DNA of 64,000 nt from Leptodactylus fallax (lineage: Eukaryota > Chordata > Amphibia > Anura > Leptodactylidae), in contig CAMRHE010000157.1 of NCBI GenBank assembly GCA_947044405.1, positions 3,362,501 through 3,426,500 of the forward strand, given 5' to 3'. The position numbers were made by a program, and so were the translations under genes. The number at the start of each line of letters is the position of its first letter. Positions within the stretch are counted from its first letter, which is position 1. Of this stretch, positions 1-10,769 are shown piece by piece. Under the pieces are notes generated by a model. That model searched no databases, was not told the DNA's origin, and saw only the letters and a program-made list of their open reading frames with translations.

Positions 1-175
1 CACTACTATCGGTCTCTCTTACCCAAAAAGCAAGAAGTTAGAGATTTTATTCATGTACCCTTAAACAAAAAAAAACAAGTTCAAGAGTCAACATAGAAAA
101 AGAAAGATGATATGTTATAAACTGTTGTTAACAATAAAGAAAAGAGTACAATTAATAGGCAATGCCTTCTACATT
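1..175. other. AT-rich sequence without recognised feature
   Basis: Short AT-rich stretch with small A-runs. I see no gene, repeat end or RNA signature in it. Confidence 0.4.
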
Positions 176-470
176 AAAGAGAACCTGTCGCCTCTCCTGA
201 CACATCTACTGAAGTATTTGCACTTCTCATGGAATAACAATTCTGGAGCATATTTAACAATTCTGCATTGTGCCGTTCCTCTAATATCCTTCTGAGAAAT
301 GTATGAATCAGGTGACAACTATTACCAGTTGGTGGCAATGTCCCTTACACACTGACATTGGTCCATCAGCAGCGACAGTGCCAGACTGTGTAAGGGCATA
401 TAACTTTGACAAGGAGTATAGGAGCACCCACTCTTTATTCATACACTCCCACGAGGATTAACAGAGAAAC
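176..470. repeat. Dispersed foldback-type repeat, copy 1
   Basis: The stretch beginning with an AGAGAACCTGTCGCC-like end shares long similarity with 62800-63050, including the shared words TTCTGGAGCAT, TGCATTGTGCCGTTCCTCT and GAAATGTATGAAT. Its middle is partly palindromic: CCCTTACACACTGACATTGG and CAGTGCCAGACTGTGTAAGGG lie about 20 bases apart in opposite orientation. This is the architecture of a non-autonomous MITE or foldback element. No coding capacity is seen. The superfamily is not determined. Confidence 0.6.
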
Positions 471-1340
471 AGAACAACACAATAAAGGTGATCCAGAATT
501 GTTTTTTCAGGGGATTGCAAGTATTTACTAAAACAGCCATGAAATGATAGCAGACAGGTCCTCTTAAGAATGACAATACCCACCATTACAGAAGTCTCAT
601 TTGTAAAGGGACAGACTTCAGGATGTTTGTAAGCAAAGGGTCTATACCAAAGCTGCGACATATGACTTGTACCTTTTAACCACTTTATCAACTTGTTTCA
701 CTCCTCACATAACATTTTCTGACGCTTGTGAGGTCTTGAAATCTCGGCACACTGTAATTTCATGCATGAAATACATCTAAGTTATAAAAAGATATTATTT
801 CTTCAGGGGAAGTACAGACACTAGCACCTTTGAATTAAATAAATTGCTGAATCTTTGCAGACGAAATAGGTCAGACTCCAATTTTATGTATTTTCTCTTT
901 AGTTATTCAATCACGTCAAATTGTACATTTTTTACTAAGCTTAAATAGTAGTTGTTATTTGCAAATTTTAATTATTTATTGATTTTATTATTTTTATAAT
1001 GTGGCAATTAAACACACTATCTGGCAACCAGTAACATCTACTTCAATCTCCTGTGTACCAGTTCTGCAAGGAATATTACATTTGCAGTGTAAATATATCC
1101 AGACAACTAATGTGCAAAGAGGATTAAAAAAACAACTTCCTAAAAATGCAGCTACATTAGCTATCCAACAGTGATCCATATCATAATGGAAATAATTTAT
1201 GTACTGGAACAATATAGCAAATATGAAGGATAAAAATAAACTTCAGGAAGTCAGAATTGTTTTCGTAGACAAAAAAAGTCTACAGCAAGCAGGCAAAACT
1301 GGGAATAAGAAGGAGGAAGACTTAAAGGAAACAAGAAAGA
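471..1340. other. Intergenic DNA, nothing recognised
   Basis: AT-rich single-copy-looking sequence. Small frames on the minus strand around 458-691 and 994-1212 have no motif and no plausible splice context. Confidence 0.4.
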
Positions 1341-1864
1341 CAGAGGCGTAACTAAAGACTCTTGGGCCCTGGTGCAAAAGCTCAGCTTTGGGCCCCCCTA
1401 GGTAACTTCTTCTCATGACTTTCAGTCACTCCCATCTATACATTTTAGCAGCATTTACATTTATTTACCTTCCCTTTTCTCTCTGGGCCCAGACTTCAAT
1501 GAAGACTTCTTAGCAACATGTCTGTGCACACTAGCTTCCTATCATTGTCATCCCCTGTCAGTGACTACACCCTCTATTGTGCCACCGCCTCTCTCCTTGG
1601 CTATTTGTTCCTGAACACCTGAACTTTTGGCATTAGAAGGTTAAATGTTCACCTTTCTGACAGTGGAAGGCTGGGTATCAGAAATCTTCTTCACCTGTCT
1701 CACTCCAGTGCAACAGAGGGTAAGGTATATATTTATGATGCACTTCTAGGCATCAAAGGAAATCAGAAAGCAGATCAAAGAAGTTTAAACATCCTTAGTG
1801 TGATGAGGGTGACTAGGGGGCCGTATGACTGCACCCTCTGCATCTCCTCAAGTTACACCCCTAG
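1341..1864. mobile_element. Non-autonomous hAT-like element, CAGAGGCGTAACT termini
   Basis: Starts with CAGAGGCGTAACTA and ends with AGTTACACCCCTAG, a diverged inverted copy of the start. Inside are the GGGCCC-rich words next to each end that also occur in the related elements at 41537, 58345 and (diverged) 38791. A clean 8-bp duplication is not visible, so this copy is old. Assignment to hAT rests on the related copies at 38791 and 58345, which do have 8-bp duplications. Confidence 0.6.
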
Positions 1865-2126
1865 AGAATGTCAAGAAACCTTACATGAAAGGTGACGGAT
1901 GCATTCCATGGCGATTGTATTAGGCGATAGTGACTTGGATAGCTAAAGAAAGGATAGGTAAAATGACAATTTTGACTACTGTAGAAGTCAACTCACCTTT
2001 TATTGCCAGGAAATAAGAACTTGCATATACATCAATAGAAAACTCAAAATGTACAGTACAAAAAACAGACACAGTAGATGGCCTACTGGACCACTCCTGC
2101 TATCATATAATTGTTCTAAATGTTAA

Positions 2127-2721
2127 AGGGAATTTGTCACCAACATTTACCCCACCAAACCAGAACTACCACATAATACTATGGGGCCAATCCATTAGAT
2201 CTCCTGTTTCGTACACAGTTTCACCCATGCATCGCATTAAAAATTTACTTTTTTAAACCTTCTCCGTTTAAAAAATTAGCAGAGTGACGTCACATGGGCC
2301 AGTTGAAACACCGCCTCTGGACACTTCTGCTGCCACCTCCTCCTGCCTCCTTTCCTTGCATTCTTGCAGAAAATCCAGTGCCTGCGCTTTCAAGTCAAGT
2401 GGCACTGACTGTGTGATGTCACATCTGCATGTTTGGTTGTGCAGGCGCGGGATTTCGTAGTGCTGGTGAAAGAATCGGTCATTCACATAAGGGGGCATGG
2501 CTGAACAGCTCCTCATGAATAAGTCAGACTGTTCTCCACAGAATAGCGCACATCGGACCTTTCTTGTATAATTTGCATACGAGACGAAAATCTTCAGGTA
2601 TTAAATATAAATCACCAGGGGAACGCTGAGTTAACATCTTAGAAGATTTAAAATGTACATTTCAACATATTTGCGGTCATGTCTTTATTTAGGGGTGAAA
2701 ATCTGAGGTGACAGGTTTCCT
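2127..2721. mobile_element. TTAA-flanked MITE (Kolobok-like termini)
   Basis: The body begins AGGGAATTTGTCACC and ends GGTGACAGGTTTCCT as an inverted repeat, with TTAA at 2123-2126 and 2722-2725. TTAA duplications plus 5'-RRGR termini fit the Kolobok superfamily; piggyBac also uses TTAA, so the superfamily is inferred. The minus-strand 82-residue frame inside has no recognisable domain. Confidence 0.65.
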
Positions 2722-2725
2722 TTAA

Positions 2726-3578
2726 ATCTTATTTGAAACTCACCCTATGCCAATATGCGAATACTGTGCCTACATTACACATAAACCACTAAACTCACAA
2801 CAACTCAATGTCATAAATACAAATGCAAACACTGTAATATGCAAGTTAATAGAACATAAACAGCTTATCTTAGCATTACCTAAAAAACTTGCAGGGAAAT
2901 CTATATTGTTCCCTTCATGGAAATGCAAAATAAATGTCATTTAATAATAAAAGCAAAGAAAGAAAAAAGTAAAATAAAGTAACATCACAATGGAAATTGT
3001 AAAATACATCTTTAATGAAGGTTTAGTCCTCTTGCTGACAGCAAGAGCCGTTATATTGAGACATGACAAATATTCAGATTACAGTGACCTACTGCTTTTC
3101 AAGTAGAAAGATCTGGAGACATTAAGCAATAGGTACACGCTTTTAGTAGTATAGTAACATAGTATATAGTAATATATACATAATGTGCACATAATAAAAT
3201 TGGGTTGACTCCTCTCCTTTAAGTCATATGCATATTGTCCTTTAAAAGCAAAGCCTCAACTGCAAAGATATGACGGCAAACAGCTCCCAAAATACAACCA
3301 TAACTAATATTGTAGGTGCTCTACTTCGACCCTGGTTGAACTGTTTTAATAGTGTTATACTCGATCCTGGGCAGCTGCCTGTTATCATCTCTCTGTGCTG
3401 AAGGAGCAGGTTGCTATGGAGAGAGCAATATGCTCAGCACACAATGCTCTTTCGTGGGGAACCCCCTTTTTGATCTTTACTACACTGAAAGGTAAGACCC
3501 TAGATAACTGGTAGTAATAACACAACAACAACAATAATCTGTGTACATTACAATATATATGTTCCCTTTAACAACTGT
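2726..3578. other. Intergenic DNA, nothing recognised
   Basis: AT-rich sequence. Short ORFs show no domain. A short CCCTTTAA-type word near 3570 may be an isolated MITE end. Confidence 0.4.
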
Positions 3579-3594
3579 TTAAAAGGGAACTAGT

Positions 3595-3736
3595 AGTATA
3601 ATGTTGTACCGTGTTAGCCATTGAAAGTAGTGGAACACCATGTCTGATGAAGGGAGCGAGCACTCCTGAAAGCTTACTTATAAATATACTCAGTTAGCCT
3701 CTAAAAGGTATCGCCTGATTTCTTCACTCTTCCACT
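3595..3736 (+). mobile_element. Short retroposon (Penelope-like tail) with 14-bp TSD
   Basis: The 14-mer AAAAGGGAACTAGT occurs at 3581-3594 and again at 3737-3750 and brackets this segment, so the segment was inserted by a retrotransposition-like process into the end of the foldback element. Its sequence has GTGTTAGCCATT, a CTGATGA...GAAA core and GTTAGCCTCTAAAAGGTATC. A very similar arrangement is present in amniote repeats I associate with Penelope-like elements. There is no poly(A) tail. The Penelope assignment is inferred from the ribozyme-like core and layout. Confidence 0.6.
3644..3671 (+). ncRNA. Hammerhead-ribozyme-like core
   Basis: CTGATGA (3644-3650) is followed by a 5-bp stem with a 6-base loop (GGGAG ... 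CTCCT) and then GAAA (3668-3671). This is the order and spacing of the hammerhead catalytic core with helix II. Downstream, helix III and the NUH cleavage site are poorly conserved (AGC after GAA, then ACTC near 3690), so this copy may be inactive. Hammerheads of this kind are known in Penelope-like retroelements. Confidence 0.6.
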
Positions 3737-4289
3737 AAAAAGGGAACTAGTCACATAAAAATGTGTGCTAGAAGTGTAGTATGGGGCAAGAGCAGCTGAG
3801 CAGATTGATACATTGTTTTATGGAAAAAGATTCTGTATAACTTGATGTTTATTGATCCAAATCTCTGCTTATTCTGGGATTAAGAGTCCAGTGGGAGGTC
3901 CTAACCAGTGACTTGCAGCTGCATATGCATACTAAGTCAGGGAAGGATGTCAATCACTGAGTAGGACCGCCCACTGGATTCCTAAACCCAAAACGAACAG
4001 AAATTTAGATCAATAAATAACAAGTTATATTGAATCTTTTCCTACAAAATTATATATCAATCTGCTCATCTCCTCCAGTTCTATAACATGACGTACATCA
4101 GATGGCATGTTTGAAGTGACAGGTTCACTTTATACAGAATTTCTCTTTGTATCTATTAAAATATTCAATCCATATATTCATTTATTATTGTCTGAATTAT
4201 GCACCACAATACAGTAGTTTAGATCGAAGCAATATATACTTTGTATAAACTTCATCATTGCCTGTATATTTATTTATAGTAATATAAGA

Positions 4290-4548
4290 AATTTAGCACT
4301 GCAGCCTTGCAGCGCTGAAGTCCCAGATTCTAATCTGACCAAGGACAATATCTGCAAGGAGTTTGTATGTTCTCCCCGTGTTTGCGTGGATTTCCTCCGG
4401 GTACCCTGGTTTCCTCCCTTACTACAAAGACATATTGATAGGGAAAGTAGATTTTGAGCCCTATATGGGACAGTGACCAATCATTTCTGTAAAGCTTTGT
4501 GGATTATGTTGGTGCTATACAAGTACGCAAAAATAAATATTTATTGAT
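4290..4548 (+). repeat. tRNA-derived SINE (V-SINE-like) with L2-like tail
   Basis: The head TTAGCACTGCAGCCTTGCAGCG and a B-box-like GATTCTAATCT suggest a tRNA-derived promoter region. The body has the widespread vertebrate block around TATGTTCTCCCCGTGT and TTTCCTCCGGGTA. The tail (about 4490-4545: ATGTTGGTGCTATA then AATAAA) resembles the end of the L2 fragment at 53770-53834, as expected of a SINE mobilised by a LINE. The A box is eroded. Confidence 0.65.
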
Positions 4549-5060
4549 ATGGATTTATCCACCTGCCCTCTCTTATAGATCCACACTGTCCTGTTTTGTG
4601 TTTTTATGTTTAGTAGAATGTGGTTATCAAATAAAGTTGTTTGATTTTGATATTTTGTGATTTTTTTTTTTATAAATTTGACCATTATTTCGGTATACTA
4701 AGAAAGATTAGTAGGTCATTTGAAGCAATATGTGATTATTTTAATACAGAATGGTTCACCTGCTTGCTGGGAAATATCTGCATCTATGCCCACCTTAAGC
4801 CATGACCTGCGTGCTACAAGGTACAATAGCAGAGGTGTGTCTTCTGTACAATGCAATGGACAAAAACCAGGTACACTAGACAGTGGAAGATGACAACAGC
4901 AATGAATTCATTTAAGGAGGACCGTCTACAACATGGAAATGAATTGTGGATCTCATAACATAAGGCAATAGATGACCTCTGCTGATGCCATGTAGCATGC
5001 TGTGCCCACAATAAGGGCACCAGTCTGCAATTCCTGCAAACTAGAAGAGAATGGGGGCAA
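4549..5060. other. Intergenic DNA, nothing recognised
   Basis: No repeat end or coding signal that I can support. It includes a T-run at about 4662-4671. Confidence 0.35.
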
Positions 5061-5286
5061 GCGGATTGTGCTAGACACCAATGTATCCTCCTGGAGGTGA
5101 GAGAGTGATGGAGGAGCTGTACTGAGCAGACAGGGATGGTGACAGAGGGCGGTGGGCAGAGCGGGCACACATAGGACTGCCAGTGCCTGTGCCCAGACCA
5201 TTCCCTGGTACTGAACTCTCAGATACATGCTCTCTGCCTCCCTCAGCATCTTCCCAGGCACACTGACAAGACAAAGTTTACAGCTC
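5061..5286 (-). other. Possible internal exon on minus strand (speculative)
   Basis: Reading the minus strand, a pyrimidine tract and CTCAG end just before position 5286, forming a good splice acceptor. Downstream frames start at ATGs near 5261 and run 102 codons, but they match nothing I recognise and contain no domain. This could be a second 5' exon of the transcript whose first exon is proposed at 5717-5990, or chance. Confidence 0.15.
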
Positions 5287-5716
5287 CTGAGGAGAAGAAC
5301 AGCAAGACATAAACTTCAGCCATGCACACAAGTGGTCCTGTGTGAGCAGACCTCTGTATGAGGAGGGGCAGCACCTGGTTTATATTTCACCAGCCCCCCT
5401 CCTCTATTACTTTAGTCTCCTTTTATCTCCTTCCTCCTTCATTTCTTACACTCTGACGTGTCTCACAACCATTACACTGCACCTTAGGTTGTGAGTGACA
5501 CAAGCGAATGTGGAAGTGAAAGAGAAGACATGCTACTACTGTAGCTGCTCACACCCCCCTGTACAGGCACCGTTCATGTCCCCCAGCCGACCCTTCCCAA
5601 GGGAGAACGTACCATCAAGAGACCTCCGTGGGGGGGCAAAGCAAGAGTGGGTGAACTAGTGCACCCTTTCATTGCCAGTGACTAGAAAGCTAGAGAATAA
5701 AAAGTATGGCACTTAC

Positions 5717-5990
5717 CCTGAAGGTGCAGTACAGGGGTCTCCCGGCTTCTGGGCTCCGCTGGTTCTCTGTAGGGGCAGAAGACACAGAGGTGCTGCTGGG
5801 ATGTCTTGTATCTTCTTTCTCTCTCAGTCCTTGCTTCTCGGCTTGTACTGTGTCTTTCTGTAGCAGGAAGGAAGAAGGGAATGAGGCAGGGCTGACGTGA
5901 ATGGATGCAAAACAGCTCCTCCTAAGCCTGCTCTGTGTGACTGTGAGAGAGAAAGACAGAGGGAAAAACAGAAAGAGAGAGAAGCAGCCA
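5717..5990 (-). other. Candidate non-coding first exon with strong splice donor (minus strand)
   Basis: On the minus strand the sequence ends in AGG|GTAAGTG at 5717/5716, a near-ideal splice donor. The preceding ~180 bases are of moderate GC and non-repetitive and contain no ATG, as a 5' UTR exon would. Upstream (higher coordinates) are CT/GA microsatellite and pyrimidine-rich DNA often seen at vertebrate promoters, and TGACGT half-sites. In human the gene divergent from ARPIN is ZNF710, whose first exon is non-coding, so orientation and position fit. No sequence identity to ZNF710 is demonstrated. Confidence 0.25.
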
Positions 5991-6002
5991 CCCAGCAGCC
6001 CT

Positions 6003-6030
6003 GTCTCTCTCTCTCTCTCTCTCTATCTCT
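6003..6030. repeat. (CT)n microsatellite
   Basis: About 12 uninterrupted CT units followed by a pyrimidine-rich stretch to about 6060. It creates a Ser/Leu-rich false ORF. Confidence 0.9.
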
Positions 6031-6549
6031 TTTGTTTTCTCACTTCCTCCCCTCCTCCTCCACCAAGTTTTCTTTCTCTCTTTACACCAAGACTGGGGAT
6101 TTTTCTCCCTTTGAAACTCCTCTGGGTGAATTAAAAGCAGAACCTGTGTTGTATTGTCCTCTGTCTTCCTCTTTTCTCTTCCCTCTTTTCTTGGTTTCTC
6201 TTACAGTTTTGTTCAGTGTGTAAAAATATTTCTGGACAAAATATGAAATATAAGCTCAGAGAATGGTGAATAATTTAAGTATGGATGTAATGTCTCACTT
6301 CTCAGGAATAAGAGGCAGATAGTGTTACATTTACCTCAGGACTGAAGGAAGCACCAAGACACCTAAGACACAAGTACCTGGGAGTGATACTACAGACTCC
6401 TGTAGTCTGACAGTCACCACGTTTATGGAAATAAAGCTGTATAACTAACATAAATAACACATATACATACATTTACATATCCAGAAATACTGTGTGAGAG
6501 ATGGACATCTTAAATCTGTAAGGAATCTCACATCTTCAATATATATTGC

Positions 6550-6860
6550 TATCTTTTTACATTAATTTATCTCACAATATCAATCTTCTATCTAGCTATC
6601 TATCACATCTAGCCATCTATGTAATATTCGGCCATCGTATCTATCTATCGCATCTGTCTATCATCTCTTTATCACAGATCTATCATTGTCAATATCTAGC
6701 CATCTCTCACATCAATCTACTTGGCATCTATCATCTTATTAGCTCACATCCATGTCGCCATCTATCTCTCTCTCTCTACCCATCTCTTAGATATATCTAT
6801 TGCTATCTATCTCACATCTATTTCAAACATATATATCATATCAGTAGATATCTAAACTCT
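6550..6860. repeat. Degenerate (ATCT)n tract
   Basis: A long imperfect array of ATCT/CATCT units (TATCTATCTATC, ATCTAGCCATCTAT, CTATCTCACATCTA). The 106-codon ORF inside is a translation of this tract. Confidence 0.8.
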
Positions 6861-6931
6861 CTATAATGGCTGTAGATTACAAATTTTCTGTTACATAGCA
6901 TGATAGATCAACTGTCTGAAATTTAAGATTT

Positions 6932-7131
6932 AGGCTGGATTTACACAGTGCTTTTTTTTACTGAACTGCATGTAGTTTTTAATTGCAGTAATGCCTAGCA
7001 CATGTCTACTATGCATTTCACCTTTATGCTAACACCAAGTAAACAAGAAATTTGCACTTTAATGGCCATTATCATACAGGTGAAATGCAGAGTACTGTGT
7101 GCTTCACATTACTGTATATAAACCCAGCCTC
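6932..7131. repeat. Small MITE with AGGCTGGATTTACAC ends
   Basis: AGGCTGGATTTACAC at the left and TATATAAACCCAGCCT at the right are inverted copies. This is the end type of the GGCTGGGTTCACATC group also at 22099, 26127 and 48685. No coding sequence. Confidence 0.5.
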
Positions 7132-7603
7132 AGGAAGCATTGCTGGTAGATTGAATTATGCTGTGTTCTACTACCAACACATGTGGGTCAATCTCCATCC
7201 ATATGTGCGGGCCAATGACCTCAGGATTATACAGGTGAAACAGAGATAGTACCTGTAGATTCAGGTGATTATTGACCACAGCATGCGGCAGTTGTAGAGT
7301 TACAACACAGCCTTATAAAACATAAATTGAAAGTCCGTAGCATACAGGCAGCATTTAGGGAATATAGTGGTGTTTTCCAACCAGATGCTGCCTTCATTGT
7401 CAAACCTGCCATAGAAATATGAGACTGGTAATCGTGCAACAAACTTAGGCAGCACTGCTAAACAATATGAAATATGTGTGTAGGCATATGGCTACAATAC
7501 AAACACAAAGTTTCTGGAGCACTCTCTTAGCATAGTTGCAATGTAGGGCCTCATCTAAAGAGGTCCCCTTGTTTCTGGCAGATGGGCTCTCAGTTTTATC
7601 AAA
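7132..7603. other. Intergenic DNA, nothing recognised
   Basis: No supported feature. Confidence 0.35.
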
Positions 7604-7614
7604 GTGTGTGCGCG

Positions 7615-7672
<58 letters not shown>

Positions 7673-7679
7673 TATATAT
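7604..7679. repeat. Compound (TG)(CG)(CA)(TA)n microsatellite
   Basis: GTGTGTGCGCGCACACACACA runs into about 25 TA units. It is self-complementary at its left end. Confidence 0.9.
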
Positions 7680-7965
7680 TAGACATAGCAGTAATATTCT
7701 TAGCTCTAACAGATTACTACTAGAATTTATTGCATGAGACTGGTAATCAGATTGATTGCTATGGATAAAACCATTGCTTTTGCGTATATTTTTTTCCAAC
7801 TTTCATACTGTCTGTATTTAAAATGGTAGGCAACAATGTAACAATAATAACAACACAAAAATAAAAAAAAATACAACAATAAAAGACATTGGTGCTGGAT
7901 AACTTAACTTCCTTAATGTGATGATAGGCTCTAAAAGAGGTCATAGCTAATGTGTTATATTAAAA

Positions 7966-8744
7966 CAGTGCTTTCCAACCTTTCAGATTTTGGGAACCCC
8001 TACTAAAAAATGTTTTTCTAAAAAACAAAAAAACAGCAGTTTATATGTGTTCTTAGCACAGTTCTTGAATTCATAGCTATAAAATGTACATGTACACATT
8101 AAATAAATTAGTTTCACTTAAATTTAGAAAACCTCATTGAAAGCCTCATCAAAACTGTATGCATTTTTTCCAGTGCAGCTTTGATGTAATTTTACTTCAC
8201 CACAACTACACCATGTGAATGAAACCTCAAAGCTACACCATCCTATGCTTCCCAACCAACCTAACCCAGCATGTATGAAAATTCATCTTTTACTATAACC
8301 ATGCTCCCTTACTGACCTCCACATAGTGTCATGCTCCCCAGTGGCCCCAGCCAATTAATAATGCTCCTCAGTGGCCCGCAGGCAAGTAATAATTTTCCCC
8401 AGTTGCTCCCAGACAAGTGATAATGCTTCCCAGTGGCACCAAGACAAGAAACAATGCTCTTCAGTGGCCCCCAGACAAGAAGTAATACTCCCCAGTGACC
8501 AGTTGTGCCATATAAGAAATGGCAATAAGTAACAATCCTCACTCCCCCATAGTTCTCTTTCCATGGTCTCCAACTCAGTACAACAGGTCTGCACTGAGCC
8601 ACAGACATCAGTAGCACTTGCCTGAATGCTGGAGCAGGAAGCTAAATGCTTCCTGCTCACAATTGTATTTAACTGTACAGGCATCCTAAGGCATGTAGCC
8701 ATCTTCCCACCATAGTGTTGTGGCACCCCAGTTGGGAATGACTG
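7966..8744. mobile_element. Non-autonomous hAT-like element, CAGTGCTTTCCAACC termini
   Basis: Starts CAGTGCTTTCCAACC and ends AGTTGGGAATGACTG, inverted copies of a CAGTGxTTCCCAACC-type hAT terminus. Flanks TATTAAAA (left) and TATTAGAA (right) are an 8-bp duplication with one mismatch. The interior holds a ~30-bp minisatellite (8300-8505). No transposase is visible. Confidence 0.75.
8300..8505. repeat. ~30-bp minisatellite inside a hAT element
   Basis: About six to seven imperfect units of the form ATAATGCTCCCCAGTGGCCCCC plus eight variable bases. The unit resembles the arrays at 9615, 38865, 26888 (inverted) and 59003 (inverted). The 102- and 137-codon minus-strand ORFs here are translations of the array. 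Confidence 0.75.
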
Positions 8745-8984
8745 TATTAGAACATTGGTCAATGACAAGAAAGTATTAGTGCGACCTAACTTTTGTGCAC
8801 CATGTCAAAAACAAACAATATATCTTGGAGGCAAAGAAAGCAGATAAAGAGCAACTAAATAAATGTAAATGGAAGAGTTCTGAAAAAAGACTGTCTGATT
8901 GTGATCTACTAATCTAATATCTGCATTGATATTGCAACACCAGGAAGGTGTGGGTGGATTATGTTATGCCTCCTGTTTGTCAAT

Positions 8985-9375
8985 GTGCTAGTTAATGCTA
9001 CTTGTTGCAAATTATGAGGGACAGAATCCTTGAACTGAGAGACCTTGGTTTGTCATTCCAGCAATGGAGGTCTATCCTCTTCAGAGTTACACTTTTGTAC
9101 ATAATCATAGCTTGAAATTAGTCTGGAAACCACGTGGGCAACACCATAAAGAGGTATGCACAAAGGATTCTGGTGTAACGTGTCATAATGTATAGTGGCT
9201 GGACCCCTCTGGTTTTCATTTCAGTTATGCTAGCAGCTCAGTGTTACATTGAATTGGTCATGGAGCCAGTGTTATAGCAGTTTCTCCAAAGTGTCCCAAG
9301 AGACATTATTCAACAGGACAGTGCCAAGCTGCACCTATAGACATGCTACCATGGCCTACAGAAGGGTTCTCAAAC
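8985..9375 (+). pseudogene. Tc1/mariner transposase remnant, N-terminal to middle part
   Basis: Frames encode RILELRDLGLS (a Tc1-type helix-turn-helix start) near 9010-9055 and, further right, a QQDSAKLH-like segment at about 9310-9340 matching the QQDNAxxH motif with the second catalytic Asp. Stops and frameshifts are frequent. The upstream ATTGCAACACCAGGAAGG near 8931 may be part of the terminal repeat. The C-terminal part is not here; a matching-orientation C-terminal remnant lies at 15500-15735 beyond later insertions. Confidence 0.55.
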
Positions 9376-9439
9376 TCAGAAAAAATGTGACGTTTATGGG
9401 GCGCATTCCTTTCAAGCTATATATAACAGAAAATGTATT

Positions 9440-10472
9440 GCTAAATAACCAGGGGCAGACACAGACTGCAGAGGCCCCCTGGGCAAATAATGTATCTGGG
9501 CCCCCTATCCCCACTAATTGGCCTCAGCATTCACTTGGGTTGCAGGGCTTCTGGGGAATGAGGCACAGTGCACGACCAAACAGGCTGCAGTATTGGACAC
9601 TGGAACGCTGGGGACATATAGCATAAAGTCCCCTAGTGGCCCCTCCACACAGTATAATGCTTCACAGTAGCCCCCTCTACATGCTATAATGCCCTATAGA
9701 GGCCCCTCCACACACTATAATGTCCCACAGTGGTTCCCATACAGTATAATGTCTCACAGTAGCCCTTCCACAAAGTATAATGTCTCACAGTAGCCTCTCT
9801 ACACACTATAATGCTATATAGAGGCCCATATAGTTCTCTTTATGAATTTTCCAAAAATTTTTGATTCAGAAGAACCCAAAATTTTTAGTGTTCACCACCC
9901 ATGAACCATTATTATACTCTGGGGTCTCTTCAAATACCAGAGTATAATAAGCAGAGGCCCTGGGGAGATGATTAAATGATGTGGCCACTGTCATTTTGTG
10001 TCATGACGCTGAAGTGACCACCACCACCTGTGATTGGACCTCGGCAGTCTCTGACATTATTTGTGACGTCTCTAAGACCGAAAAAAGTTGGAAGATTGTC
10101 GCTGGAGCCCAGGAGAGGTGAGAAACACTGTTTTTTGTGTTTAGTCACCTCCTCGGGGCCTTCGATCATTATACTCTGGTTAGTTGTGGACCTGTTCCTG
10201 TCCAAAGGAAACCGCTGGGTGAATCTCGCAAGGTTCACCAAACAAATACTCTCAGTGCCACCCGGCAGCCTCTGCTCTAAAAGTATAGGCAGGCAGACCC
10301 CTTTGCTTCATGTATCATATTTACTGACCAGCTGAGTTGGCCCACCTTTCCTCAATGGACCCAGGTGCAGCAAAACAGGCTGCATACGTGATATGTCCAC
10401 CCCTGTAAATAATCCCAGCAGTAGCCCCACCAGCAGTGGCCCCACATAGTTTAATGTCCCCACTAGTGGCCT
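9440..10472. repeat. Dispersed repeat (left part), GGGCCCC-rich, interrupted by L1
   Basis: GGGGCAGACACAGACTGCAG and the GGCCCCCTGGGC word open a repeat of the frog type whose body carries a ~29-bp minisatellite and a hairpin at 9908-9951 (TTATTATACTCTGG against CCAGAGTATAATAA). The same words, including CCCCAGAGTATAATGATAG, recur in the hAT at 38791. The L1 at 10483 interrupts it and it appears to resume at 15246. Confidence 0.5.
9615..9830. repeat. ~29-bp minisatellite
   Basis: About seven units built on AGTGGCCCCTCCACACAGTATAATG with variants. They match, in reverse complement, the units in the hAT elements at 26888 and 59003. Confidence 0.75.
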
Positions 10473-10769
10473 CACATAGATTTTTTTTTTTTATTGTAAT
10501 TTTCATTAAAGTTTTTATATAGAAAAGTACAAACATGTACAACAACTTTCCAGTATTACAAAAGTTAAAACATTATTCAGGAATAAATTGAAAAGCAGAA
10601 GACAAAAGGAAAAAAACAAGAAATGAAAGACAACAGACTAAGGGATAACACAAAAGGGGAAAAAAAGGCAGTAAAAAAAAGAGGGGGGCTAGGAGAGACT
10701 GTCAGAGACCTTGCAACATACAGTAGGTGTCCCACAGGGTCCAAATCGATTGAAAATCCTCTACTGCAT

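Larger units (their letters stand above)
3579..4134. mobile_element. Foldback MITE with long inverted arms, interrupted by a retroposon
   Basis: After removing the 3595-3750 insertion the element starts TTTAAAAGGGAACTAGT and ends with a diverged inverted copy (GACAGGTTCACTTTA). Roughly 110 bases of the left half (3793-3900) are inverted in the right half (3965-4075), for example GAGCAGATTGATA against TATCAATCTGCTC and AGTCCAGTGGGAGGTCC against GGACCGCCCACTGGATT. The two arms nearly meet at about 3900-3965. No ORF is expected or seen. Confidence 0.7.

Noticed and set aside
5897..6223. 108-codon Ser/Leu-rich ORF
   Set aside because: Translation of the (CT)n tract and neighbouring pyrimidine-rich DNA; appears in more than one frame.
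6546..6866. 106-codon ORF
   Set aside because: Encoded by the degenerate ATCT tract; periodic residues only.
8309..8768. 102- and 137-codon minus ORFs
   Set aside because: Both are different frames of the same minisatellite in a hAT element.
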